Shown: positions 6,767-12,254 of the stretch, one piece after another | Position numbering within the stretch: position 1 is the first letter of the stretch | Layout: every line of letters begins with the position of its first letter | NCBI GenBank assembly: GCA_021797025.1 | Contig: JAKAAK010000064.1 | Coordinates: 1 to 12,886, forward strand | DNA: 12,886 nt | Source of the DNA: Thermoplasmata archaeon | Lineage (GTDB): Archaea; Thermoplasmatota; Thermoplasmata; Thermoplasmatales; Thermoplasmataceae | Direction of reading: 5' to 3' | Position numbers and translations under genes: made by a program | The notes under the pieces: model-generated | Told to the model about the DNA's origin: nothing | Databases searched by the model: none | Seen by the model: the letters and a program-made list of their open reading frames with translations, nothing else

Positions 6767-7147
6767 TCACATCAGAGTGAGGATAATATGCACCACAAGG
6801 ACAACGCCCACAATGGCACCGAACAATATCACAAAGGCAATCATCGGGCCGAACGGGCCGCCGAATGATGCAAGGTGCACCACTGTGTTGACAAAGCCTT
6901 CTGCGATATCGTCTATGGCACTTCCCGACAGTGCAAAGGCAGATACTATGAATGCTACTATCTTTTCTATTATAGTCTCCTCAACGCTCAGGGCTATCTT
7001 CTCTCCTTCCTCTGCCCCTCGGTTGATAAGCCAGTTGAAGCCGCTGGAGAAAGCATTGTAAACAGAATGAGCACCGCCTGATACGGCATTGGATATGTAC
7101 CCCCCTGCTGACGAGAGGGCACTTCCTATTGCAGACCACCACGACAT
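6767..7147 (-). CDS. Small hydrophobic protein, third gene of membrane operon
   Basis: This 126-aa protein begins MSWWSAIGSALSSAGGYISN, a glycine/serine/alanine-rich amphipathic stretch, and has a hydrophobic region at 60-75 and a strong membrane segment at 98-124 after FGGPFGP. The C-terminal half resembles its two operon partners: an aromatic, glycine-rich turn, Pro, then a long glycine-containing hydrophobic helix. Its ATG overlaps the previous stop by one base (TGATG), and GGCGAT upstream can serve as ribosome binding site. Small two-helix proteins of this type form capsids of spindle-shaped archaeal viruses such as fuselloviruses; that is an architectural comparison, not a recognised match. 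No enzyme motif is visible. Confidence 0.7.
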   Translation of the reverse strand: MSWWSAIGSALSSAGGYISNAVSGGAHSVYNAFSSGFNWLINRGAEEGEKIALSVEETIIEKIVAFIVSAFALSGSAIDDIAEGFVNTVVHLASFGGPFGPMIAFVILFGAIVGVVLVVHIILTLM

Positions 7148-7479
7148 CAGTCAATCGCCTCGATTGAGCCTGAAATGCTCAGGATAATATACACAACAGC
7201 ACCTGCTATCCCTATTGAAAGAATCATGACTACTGGAGCCCATATCCCGTATGGCCTCATGGAATTGCCATAATTTGCGAATATCTGCGTGATTCCGCTT
7301 CCGAATATGGCTGCAACTGTGGCCGCACTGCTGGTTATCACAGTGGCTATGGCATCGAAGAAGTATAGTAAAAGGTCGTAAAGGAACTGAAAAATGCCTA
7401 ATGTAATTGTAGTATGGTATGAAAACTGAAGATTGTTAAAAATGTTAAAAAAATATAAATTCATTTGTTCACGAACCAT
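7147..7479 (-). CDS. Small hydrophobic protein, second gene of membrane operon
   Basis: This 110-aa protein has a hydrophobic region at about 26-58 and a second at about 80-103 introduced by PYGIWAPVV. That motif matches YGIGIWAPVI in the preceding gene product, so the two are paralogues. The start is taken at ATG 7479, five bases after the upstream stop, with AGGGATG about ten bases before; ATG 7464 is an alternative. A TATA-like run (TTTATATTTTTTT on the minus strand near 7450-7461) falls inside the gene, but no in-frame ATG follows it at a useful distance. A virus structural protein is the leading guess, from size, topology and duplication. Confidence 0.7.
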   Translation of the reverse strand: MVREQMNLYFFNIFNNLQFSYHTTITLGIFQFLYDLLLYFFDAIATVITSSAATVAAIFGSGITQIFANYGNSMRPYGIWAPVVMILSIGIAGAVVYIILSISGSIEAID

Positions 7480-7484
7480 AAAAA

Positions 7485-7787
7485 TTATGCATCCCTTTCA
7501 GCACCGAGCACATCCTTTTCCACTCCGTAGCCGTCAAGGAAGAAGTAGACTGCACCGCCTGCCGTTCCCAATACGACCACGAATATTACCGGAGCCCATA
7601 TTCCTATCCCGTACAATGACTGTGACCAGTTCTGGAACATGGTAACTATAGAGTCGCCGAGCCCGTTTGATGAATCGCCGATAAGGACTGAGAAGGCTCC
7701 TATGACGTCATGGACCAGTGGCTCTATTATTGTTTTCCAGATCAGTATTAGCATTCCCGGGACGCTTAAACCGAAGCTGCCTGACAT
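7485..7787 (-). CDS. Small hydrophobic protein, first gene of membrane operon
   Basis: This 100-aa protein has hydrophobic stretches at about 8-22 and 27-37 and a strong membrane helix at 63-84 following NWSQSLYGIGIWAPVI. The C-terminal end is charged (VEKDVLGAERDA). It starts at ATG 7787 behind AAGGTGA, a good ribosome binding site, with a TATA box 40 bases upstream, so this is the first gene of the operon. The IWAPV motif, shared with the next gene, shows recent family expansion within the operon. Capsid-type or membrane-remodelling protein of an archaeal virus is inferred from topology and size. Confidence 0.7.
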   Translation of the reverse strand: MSGSFGLSVPGMLILIWKTIIEPLVHDVIGAFSVLIGDSSNGLGDSIVTMFQNWSQSLYGIGIWAPVIFVVVLGTAGGAVYFFLDGYGVEKDVLGAERDA

Positions 7788-7790
7788 TTT

Positions 7791-7831
7791 TTCACCTTAA
7801 TAACTAATTTATTTACACTGTTATAAAGGTT
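7791..7831 (-). promoter_or_regulatory. Promoter and ribosome binding site of the membrane operon
   Basis: On the minus strand CTTTATAAC (about 7822-7830) is followed by a leader of roughly a dozen bases ending in AAGGTGA (7792-7798) before ATG 7787. Unlike most first genes in this window, this one is not leaderless. Confidence 0.6.
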
Positions 7832-7924
7832 CCTATTTCACAACAGAAACTATGCTTTTCACTGGATTGGCATGTGATTTTCCAGGCGAAAACATAGGGA
7901 TTTTTTTTGAAAAAATGAAAAAAT

Positions 7925-7942
7925 TTGTTGCTGTAGTAACAA
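7925..7942 (+). repeat. Isolated R1 palindrome
   Basis: TTGTTGCTGTAGTAACAA differs by one base from the R1 palindrome. A GCTTTTCACTGG lies upstream as in R1, but the flanks match only weakly. Confidence 0.55.
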
Positions 7943-7990
7943 AAAATGATTATGATAAATTTTGCAAAGGCTTTAATAATCGGCTCTCTG

Positions 7991-8370
7991 GATATTTTTA
8001 CTGCTAAAAAAAATTGGAAATCTATTTTTATTGAGGCTAAAGATGGGATGATGGGAATTTTCTATAGGTGGATTGCTGTTCACTATCAGTTAGAGTGAGA
8101 GTTGGAAAGATTCCTACTGGATACATGGAGATATGCCTTTATTCGTGAAATTTGGGGCAGTTTAAAAGGGATTTTGAGAGTTGAATCGGGTTTAAGGTGG
8201 AATTATACCTCTAAATACTTTCATTTTCAAAAGTATATAAAGAAAAGGTTGGTATACTGGAAAGGATGAAAGTTTATTTCCAGAGAGATAAGAAGAATAA
8301 ATGACCAGTGAAGTTATGGTATCGTCATCTCTTCATAGATAGAAAGAATAATGCAGGGACAATATCTCTT
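7991..8370 (+). repeat. R2 repeat, full-length copy B
   Basis: This 380-base copy joins both halves. The left half (7991-8145) matches copy C at 9641-9800, and the right half (8131-8370) matches copy D at 10294-10533 in inverse orientation. The two halves meet at TATGCCTTTATTCGTGAA, which is also where partial copies break. A TATA box (TATATAAAG, 8234-8242) preceded by a purine run is kept in copies A, B and D and points right toward palindrome A. No conserved open frame is present. Confidence 0.85.
8234..8242 (+). promoter_or_regulatory. Conserved TATA box in R2 copy B
   Basis: AAAAG then TATATAAAG fits an archaeal BRE/TATA pair, with an expected start near 8262. No gene follows, so a non-coding transcript running into palindrome A is the simplest reading. 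Confidence 0.5.
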
Positions 8371-8380
8371 TAATTGAAAC

Positions 8381-8406
8381 AGCTAAAAAGTTCTAACTTT
8401 AATGCT
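8381..8406 (+). repeat. 26-base inverted repeat, left member
   Basis: These 26 bases, starting AGCTAAAAAGTTC, are a perfect reverse complement of 9558-9583. The pair encloses palindromes A and B and overlaps the left edge of A. Confidence 0.85.
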
Positions 8407-8667
8407 ATTCCAACCTGATTAAAGGGGGTGTTGGAAAAGCTTTTTCCCTTGAAAATAAAGGTTCTCTATAAATCTATTCCAACCTATTCCCTATTTCCTC
8501 TTTACTTTTGCAAAATCAACGATATATATCATATAATATACATATATCGTCATCTTTATAAATTCTAATCGAATTAATAGAAAATAGGTTGGAAGAGTTA
8601 AGTGAAGAATCAGTAAAATAAATGGAAAAAGCTTTTCCAACAGTAGTGTTGGAATAGGTTGGAAGAC
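8405..8667. repeat. Nested palindrome A (motif TTCCAACCTATT)
   Basis: Motif pairs mirror each other about one centre at 8535.5: TTCCAACCTATT at 8477-8488 with its complement at 8583-8594, and a 20-base block with an internal HindIII-like core at 8428-8447 with 19 of 20 bases complementary at 8624-8643. An outer TTCCAACCT near 8408 pairs with AGGTTGGAA at 8656 with a one-base slip. The core ACGATATAT/ATATATCGT (8519-8527, 8542-8550) is itself a dyad. On the right, TTCCAACAGTAGTGTTGGAA (8635-8654) is a smaller perfect hairpin. A similar hairpin lies just outside at 8717-8737. Confidence 0.85.
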
Positions 8668-8852
8668 ACACATATAAAATTTAATTTTAAACTAGTATTT
8701 TGAATGTTTTTTTATATTCCAACAGTGGGTGTTGGAAACAAAGGTGAGAAGTTTTTTTGTATAAGGCCCATGAAAATTATAAAAGGTATCGCCTCGATAT
8801 GCATGGCAGTGAATTAGATAAAAATAAAGATATATGACAAAACAAAAATATC

Positions 8853-9087
8853 CAGTCCCGATCAGTCCCGATTACTCAAAAACGGTAGGGACTGATATAC
8901 ATCCTTGATTTTACAGGCTGGAAACCCCATCAGTCCCGATGTGCCTAATGTTTCCTTTTCCTTTTTTCTATTTTTGAAATGTTTTTGAACATTGGAGGCT
9001 CCGGGACTCGTAAGGTCTGGAACATGTATTTTCTAAGCTTGTTATCAGTCCCGCCTATTTTCGCAAAGTAGGGACTGATCGGGACTG
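8853..9087. repeat. Nested palindrome B (motif ATCAGTCCCGAT)
   Basis: All pairs share the centre 8970: a tandem double motif at 8853-8872 mirrors 9068-9087 (18 of 20 bases), GGGACTGAT at 8888-8896 mirrors ATCAGTCCC at 9044-9052, and AGTCCCG at 8932-8938 mirrors CGGGACT at 9002-9008. The motifs are GC-rich in AT-rich surroundings. The centre contains a pyrimidine tract and AAATGTTTTTGAACAT (8977-8992). Confidence 0.85.
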
Positions 9088-9164
9088 CAAAATATTTCAA
9101 AGGTATGTTCAAAAATATAAAAATAATCTTATAAAATTCGCAACTATAAAGCATAATTTGTTAG

Positions 9165-9235
9165 GTTTCCAAGTGATTGAAGATTTCAGATTTTATAATA
9201 TAAAAATAAGTGAATATTTATTTCTCATTGGAAAC
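9165..9235. repeat. Smaller dyad (GTTTCCAA/TTGGAAAC) with AT-rich centre
   Basis: GTTTCCAA (9165-9172) and TTGGAAAC (9228-9235) are mirrored about 9200, where ATTTTATAATATAAAAAT (9190-9207) lies. The plan is that of the larger palindromes with one pair. TTGGAAACAAAGGT here is shared with 8733-8746. Confidence 0.55.
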
Positions 9236-9557
9236 AAAGGTTTTCTGATGAAAATACACTAAACTATATAATTGCACACCCGATCACCCCTGACAGCCCC
9301 CATGTTCAAAAACATTTTAAAAAATAGAAAAGGGGAAGAGAGAATAAGAAACGAAGACGGTTGAGGGTGATTACGTTTCCAGCTTGTATTTCACAGGATT
9401 ACTCTCACCCCCTACTGTTTTTGACTATTCTGGTGTACTCGTATGTGGGTTTAACTGCATGCTATCGTTTCTTTCATTATGAATAAAAAATTAATTCAGA
9501 AATCGTGAATTATGATTTAGTGTCATCCTCTCTCTAAAAATTGGTGCTTCTTAATTA

Positions 9558-9583
9558 AGCATTAAAGTTAGAACTTTTTAGCT
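9558..9583 (-). repeat. 26-base inverted repeat, right member
   Basis: This is the perfect reverse complement of 8381-8406, 1.15 kb apart. The flanks also share GAAAxAGCT outward for a few bases. Confidence 0.85.
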
Positions 9584-9640
9584 TTTTCAAGTAGAGAATC
9601 AAATAAAATTACAAATTGCCTAATCGTTGGGCCTAACGGT

Positions 9641-9800
9641 GCCAGTATTTTTGCTGCTAAAAAAAATTGGAAATCTATTCTCTGAAGGTTAAAGATAGGA
9701 TGAAGGGAGTTTTCCATGATGGATTGCCGTGCACTATCAGTTAGAGTGAGAGTTGGAAAGATTCCTACTGGATACATGGAGATATGCCTTTATTTATGAA
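9641..9800 (+). repeat. R2 repeat, left half, copy C
   Basis: It matches 7991-8150 with scattered substitutions, including a block TATCAGTTAGAGTGAGAG identical in both, and ends inside TATGCCTTTATT, exactly where the right half would begin. A frame of 69 codons crosses it on the minus strand, but in copy B that frame is stopped. Confidence 0.8.
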
Positions 9801-9845
9801 GGACGACCGTATAAAAATACTTCACCCACCCATCATTGTACAAGA

Positions 9846-10130
9846 ATGCGTAAAAAGTCTTGATGCGTAAAAAGTCTTAAAAAGAATTTACGCACTTACT
9901 GACCCAGTAATATCAATGATAAACTGTGATTTGCGTAAATTCTTTTTTCTTATTGTTTTATATATATTATTTTTTATCTATTCACTATTTGACGTATATA
10001 TTATCCCTTTTTTAAAAACAGATTAAATAAAAAGAAAAAGAATTTACGCAATTTTAATCTAAACCCTTTATTTCCCTAGTTATTCAAGTGCGTAAATTCT
10101 TTTTTACAATATTGCAGACTTTTTACGCAT
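9846..10130. repeat. Nested palindrome C (motif TGCGTAAATTCTT)
   Basis: AAAAAGAATTTACGCAC (9879-9895) is a perfect 17-base complement of 10088-10104, centre 9991.5. TTGCGTAAATTCTTTTTTCTT-type sequence at 9931-9951 mirrors 10032-10051, one base shorter, centre 9991. Outer ATGCGTAAAAAGTCTT (9863-9878, with a tandem copy at 9846-9861) mirrors AGACTTTTTACGCAT (10116-10130), centre 9996.5. The outer motif shares TGCGTAAA with the inner. The middle 80 bases are AT-rich. Confidence 0.85.
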
Positions 10131-10142
10131 TTTAGATGAAAC

Positions 10143-10157
10143 ACTGTAAAATACAGT
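10143..10157. repeat. Short hairpin ACTGTA/TACAGT
   Basis: ACTGTAAAATACAGT is a perfect 6-bp stem with a 3-base loop just outside palindrome C, followed by a T-rich stretch. It may end a transcript; it may be chance. Confidence 0.3.
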
Positions 10158-10293
10158 ATTTTTATTATGTTCGTTAATTGGCGTTTATTTTGCCATGTAT
10201 ATGAAATCTAATTTAAAAAAAAATTATGGTATTATAGATTTAACCGTTCCACTTGCATTGCTATCCTATCTAATATCATACCACATGATTTCT

Positions 10294-10533
10294 AAGAGAT
10301 ATTCCTCTTGTTTTTCGCTTTCTTTCTATGGGTAGATGACGATATCACAACTTCAGTGGTCATTTATTCTTCTTATCTCTCTGGAAATAAACTTTCATCC
10401 TTTCCAGTATACCAACCTTTTCTTTATATACTTTTGAAAATAAAAGCATTTAGAGGTATAATTCTACCTTAAACCTAATTCAGCTCTTAAAACCCCTTTA
10501 AAACTGCCCCAAATTTCACGAATAAAGGCATAT
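10294..10533 (-). repeat. R2 repeat, right half, copy D inverted
   Basis: Read on the minus strand it matches 8131-8370 over 240 bases, starting at ATATGCCTTTATTCGTGAAA and ending at AATATCTCTT. Identity is high in the first 200 bases and lower toward the end. The TATA box (CTTTATATA, 10422-10430 on the plus strand) points left, toward palindrome C. Confidence 0.85.
10422..10430 (-). promoter_or_regulatory. Conserved TATA box in R2 copy D
   Basis: It is the same TATATAAAG as in copies A and B, with the expected start near 10402 on the minus strand and no gene downstream. With copy B it forms a converging pair around the palindromes. Confidence 0.45.
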
Positions 10534-10560
10534 AAAAGACACGAACAAGGTCATATTTTA

Positions 10561-11775
10561 TTATGTTTTTTCCTTGAATTCAGGGAGGTTTCCAATTATT
10601 CCAGATTCTAGGTTGCCAATTCCTCTGCCTTTATTCAGAAACATCATGCCGTCCAAGACTTCCATTATGTAAATCAGGAAAATAGCATGCAAAAAGAGCA
10701 CTAATGGATCATATCCACTATCATTGCGATATTCAAGGCTAACCTCCAATATTCCATAGCGTATGCTATGATTAAATACCTCTAAAAACAATTTTTGTTT
10801 TTTTGGATCTTTAGGGGCATAGCTTGTGATAAGCCCCTCTTCCAGCAATGTTATTCCCTCGCTCATGATATACAATTCACTGAATTCAATGAAATTCCTT
10901 TTCACGTATTCACTTCCATGGCCAAGCAAAATGTTGGTTTTTATTTCAGCATTGTTAAATTCCTTTCTGATAAAAGACAGGAGAATGAAAAATTTTATTT
11001 TATTGCTCAGTGTAGAATATGCAGGTTCGATATACAGAATCAATTCATCCATCCTGCTTTTTGAAATTTCTAGCCATGAATCATTTGTGCTAAACTTTAT
11101 TTTGTCTCCAGCAGCCCTATCTTCTTCTACAATTCCATCTATATATTTCAGGACTTCTTCAGTTATCTTTATTGCATTTTTTTCCGATGAAGAAACGTTT
11201 TTTAAAAGACCGCTTATTTTTTCATAATTATCTGAAAGAGAGTTCCAAAAAATATCCCCACTGAATGCTTTAGACCAGAACAAGGAAGAAGTGAAGCCAA
11301 TTTTTCCACTTGCCCTGCTTTCTGCCCCCAATATCTTTTCGGTAAAAACATCATAACCTCCAATTTCCAGTAAAACAGATCTGATATCTTCATGGATAAA
11401 AATATCGCAGCAAGTACGTAAGCTCTCCCGGTAGAACATTGTTCGTGACGGTATCTTTTTATAACCTTCGGACAAGATTGTTGATATTGCCTCATTGATT
11501 GATTCTATTAAATCATCATCAAATTCAATGGCCAGTTTTCTGGTTTTTGCATCGCTTTTCTTAGGTGCTAACATGTGATCGGTGATAACCCTGACATCAG
11601 CATCTTTTTCTTCTTTGACTCTGATGGCCATAAATCCAATTATCATTTTTGATATCTCTCCATTTGCCACAGAATACTTGCCAAATTTTGACACGCCATT
11701 TGTCATCACACTTGCAATATTTTCAATGAAATCAACAACATAATCATACGAATCAATGGTAGTTACATTTTTCAT
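10561..11775 (-). CDS. Unrecognised 404-aa protein divergent from the replication operon
   Basis: From ATG 11775 the product begins MKNVTTIDSYDYVVDFIENI. A GTG at 11790 would add five residues but lies just ahead of the expected transcription start of a TATA box centred at 11800, so 11775 is preferred. The protein is acidic and mostly helical. Features that stand out are KKSDAKTRKLAIEFDDDLIESINEAI (residues about 72-97), IPSRTMFYRESLRTCCDIF with a cysteine pair, and a hydrophobic stretch PLVLFLHAIFLIYIMEV near the C-terminus that could be buried or membrane-linked. No catalytic motif or known domain was recognised. Its divergence from the regulator-primase operon across about 100 bases with shared half-sites suggests co-regulation, perhaps a role in plasmid maintenance. 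Its 3' end abuts R2 copy D. Confidence 0.75.
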   Translation of the reverse strand: MKNVTTIDSYDYVVDFIENIASVMTNGVSKFGKYSVANGEISKMIIGFMAIRVKEEKDADVRVITDHMLAPKKSDAKTRKLAIEFDDDLIESINEAISTILSEGYKKIPSRTMFYRESLRTCCDIFIHEDIRSVLLEIGGYDVFTEKILGAESRASGKIGFTSSLFWSKAFSGDIFWNSLSDNYEKISGLLKNVSSSEKNAIKITEEVLKYIDGIVEEDRAAGDKIKFSTNDSWLEISKSRMDELILYIEPAYSTLSNKIKFFILLSFIRKEFNNAEIKTNILLGHGSEYVKRNFIEFSELYIMSEGITLLEEGLITSYAPKDPKKQKLFLEVFNHSIRYGILEVSLEYRNDSGYDPLVLFLHAIFLIYIMEVLDGMMFLNKGRGIGNLESGIIGNLPEFKEKT

Positions 11776-11792
11776 ATAATAAGAGAACACTT

Positions 11793-11869
11793 TACTATAT
11801 ATAAGTATTACTATTCATAATAATTTGCTATGTGTCAGCAAAAGTTATATAGTAGTGATAGATTACTAT
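11793..11869. promoter_or_regulatory. Divergent promoters with four TACTAT/ATAGTA half-sites
   Basis: TATA boxes CTATATATAAG (11795-11805, serving the minus-strand gene) and GTTATATAG (11844-11852, serving the regulator) each lie 25 bases from their ATG. TACTAT occurs at 11793-11798, 11809-11814 and 11864-11869 and ATAGTA at 11849-11854. Paired spacings of 16 and 15 bases and overlap with both TATA boxes suit an operator for a ribbon-helix-helix dimer, which would shut both promoters. Confidence 0.6.
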
Positions 11870-11872
11870 ATT

Positions 11873-12037
11873 ATGGTGAAAACTAAATCAAAGATCACAA
11901 CCTCTATAAATTTTACGTGGGCGGAGCATGAAATGATAGCCAAAAAGGCGGCGGAGCTGCATATCTCACATTCAGCGCTAATTCGGTCGCTTCTGTTTCC
12001 AAAGCTGGAAACAAAGAAAAAAGGTGATCGGAAATGA
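11873..12037 (+). CDS. Ribbon-helix-helix (CopG-like) transcription regulator
   Basis: From ATG 11873 this is a 54-aa protein, MVKTKSKITTSINFTWAEHE and on. ITTSINF (8-14) fits the DNA-contacting strand, WAEHEMIAKKAAEL helix A, and SHSALIRSLLF helix B with the usual turn between, so it is a minimal ribbon-helix-helix protein; the lysine-rich tail is extra. A longer reading from 11825 is rejected because the TATA box at 11844-11852 would lie inside it. In pRN1-type archaeal plasmids a CopG-type repressor precedes the replication protein and limits copy number; the same order here suggests that role. Autoregulation through the TACTAT sites is inferred. Confidence 0.8.
   Translation: MVKTKSKITTSINFTWAEHEMIAKKAAELHISHSALIRSLLFPKLETKKKGDRK
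12021..12029 (+). promoter_or_regulatory. Strong ribosome binding site of the 40-aa gene
   Basis: AAGGTGATC is a near-full match to the expected 16S anti-Shine-Dalgarno and ends 4 bases before ATG 12034. It lies in the last codons of the regulator gene. Confidence 0.7.
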
Positions 12038-12156
12038 AAATCCCGAAATATGAAAAAATCAAAACCGAATCGGAAAATGTACCCCGATTATTTGAATTAT
12101 GGAACCAAATAATAAACGGTTCAGAAGAAGAAAATAAAAAAGAGGCGGGGAAATGA
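12034..12156 (+). CDS. 40-aa mini-gene in the replication operon
   Basis: The frame begins MKIPKYEKIKTESENVPRLF and ends ENKKEAGK. It is preceded by a strong ribosome binding site, overlaps the regulator stop as ATGA at 12034, and overlaps the next gene as ATGA at 12153. The product is charged, with one predicted helix (PRLFELWNQIING), and is not recognised. Its tight coupling between regulator and primase argues that it is translated, either as a small partner of replication or merely as a coupling frame. Confidence 0.6.
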   Translation: MKIPKYEKIKTESENVPRLFELWNQIINGSEEENKKEAGK

Positions 12157-12254
12157 TAGCAGGAGACCACACCATGTTAACCTTAATTTCCCTTATTTTT
12201 TGTATTATATTGCATGTTAATAAAGATTTTCATAGTGAGGTATTAAAAAGATGA
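12153..12254 (+). CDS. 33-aa mini-gene with a hydrophobic helix
   Basis: The frame reads MIAGDHTMLTLISLIFCIIL and ends SEVLKR, with a hydrophobic stretch long enough for a short membrane helix. It overlaps the previous stop (ATGA, 12153) and the primase start (ATGA, 12251), and GAGGCGGGG lies just upstream. The product is not recognised. It may serve mainly to carry ribosomes to the primase start, since GTGAGGT inside it is the primase ribosome binding site. Confidence 0.45.
   Translation: MIAGDHTMLTLISLIFCIILHVNKDFHSEVLKR

Larger units (their letters stand above)
7788..10560. other. 2.8-kb gene-free region of repeats and nested palindromes
   Basis: No convincing gene exists here on either strand: open frames of 60-70 codons run across the repeats, lack promoters at the right distance, and are not preserved between repeat copies. 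The region is organised as R2 copy B, a 26-base inverted repeat, palindrome A, palindrome B, a smaller dyad, the matching 26-base repeat, R2 copy C, palindrome C and R2 copy D inverted. Confidence 0.75.

Noticed and set aside
6777..7081. Plus-strand frames opposite the membrane operon
   Set aside because: They are shadows of the minus-strand genes, whose hydrophobic pattern, coupling and ribosome binding sites are convincing.
8491..8673. 60-codon minus-strand frame in palindrome A
   Set aside because: It is a by-product of the symmetric motifs; composition is low in charged residues and there is no promoter or ribosome binding site.
8945..9154. 69-codon minus-strand frame in palindrome B
   Set aside because: It runs through the mirrored motifs and AT-rich spacer; no start signal and no protein-like pattern.
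9568..9777. 69-codon minus-strand frame in R2 copy C
   Set aside because: The same frame in R2 copy B is stopped early, so it is not conserved as coding. Part of it reads protein-like, so a decayed gene cannot be fully excluded.
8853..10130. CRISPR array
   Set aside because: The repeated words are only 8-20 bases, alternate in orientation, have unequal gaps, and mirror about a centre. No cas gene is nearby.
10826..11227. 133-codon plus-strand frame inside the 404-aa gene
   Set aside because: It has no promoter or ribosome binding site and lies wholly opposite a longer, better supported gene.
11825..11872. Longer start of the ribbon-helix-helix gene
   Set aside because: The added part contains the TATA box, so it would not be in the transcript.
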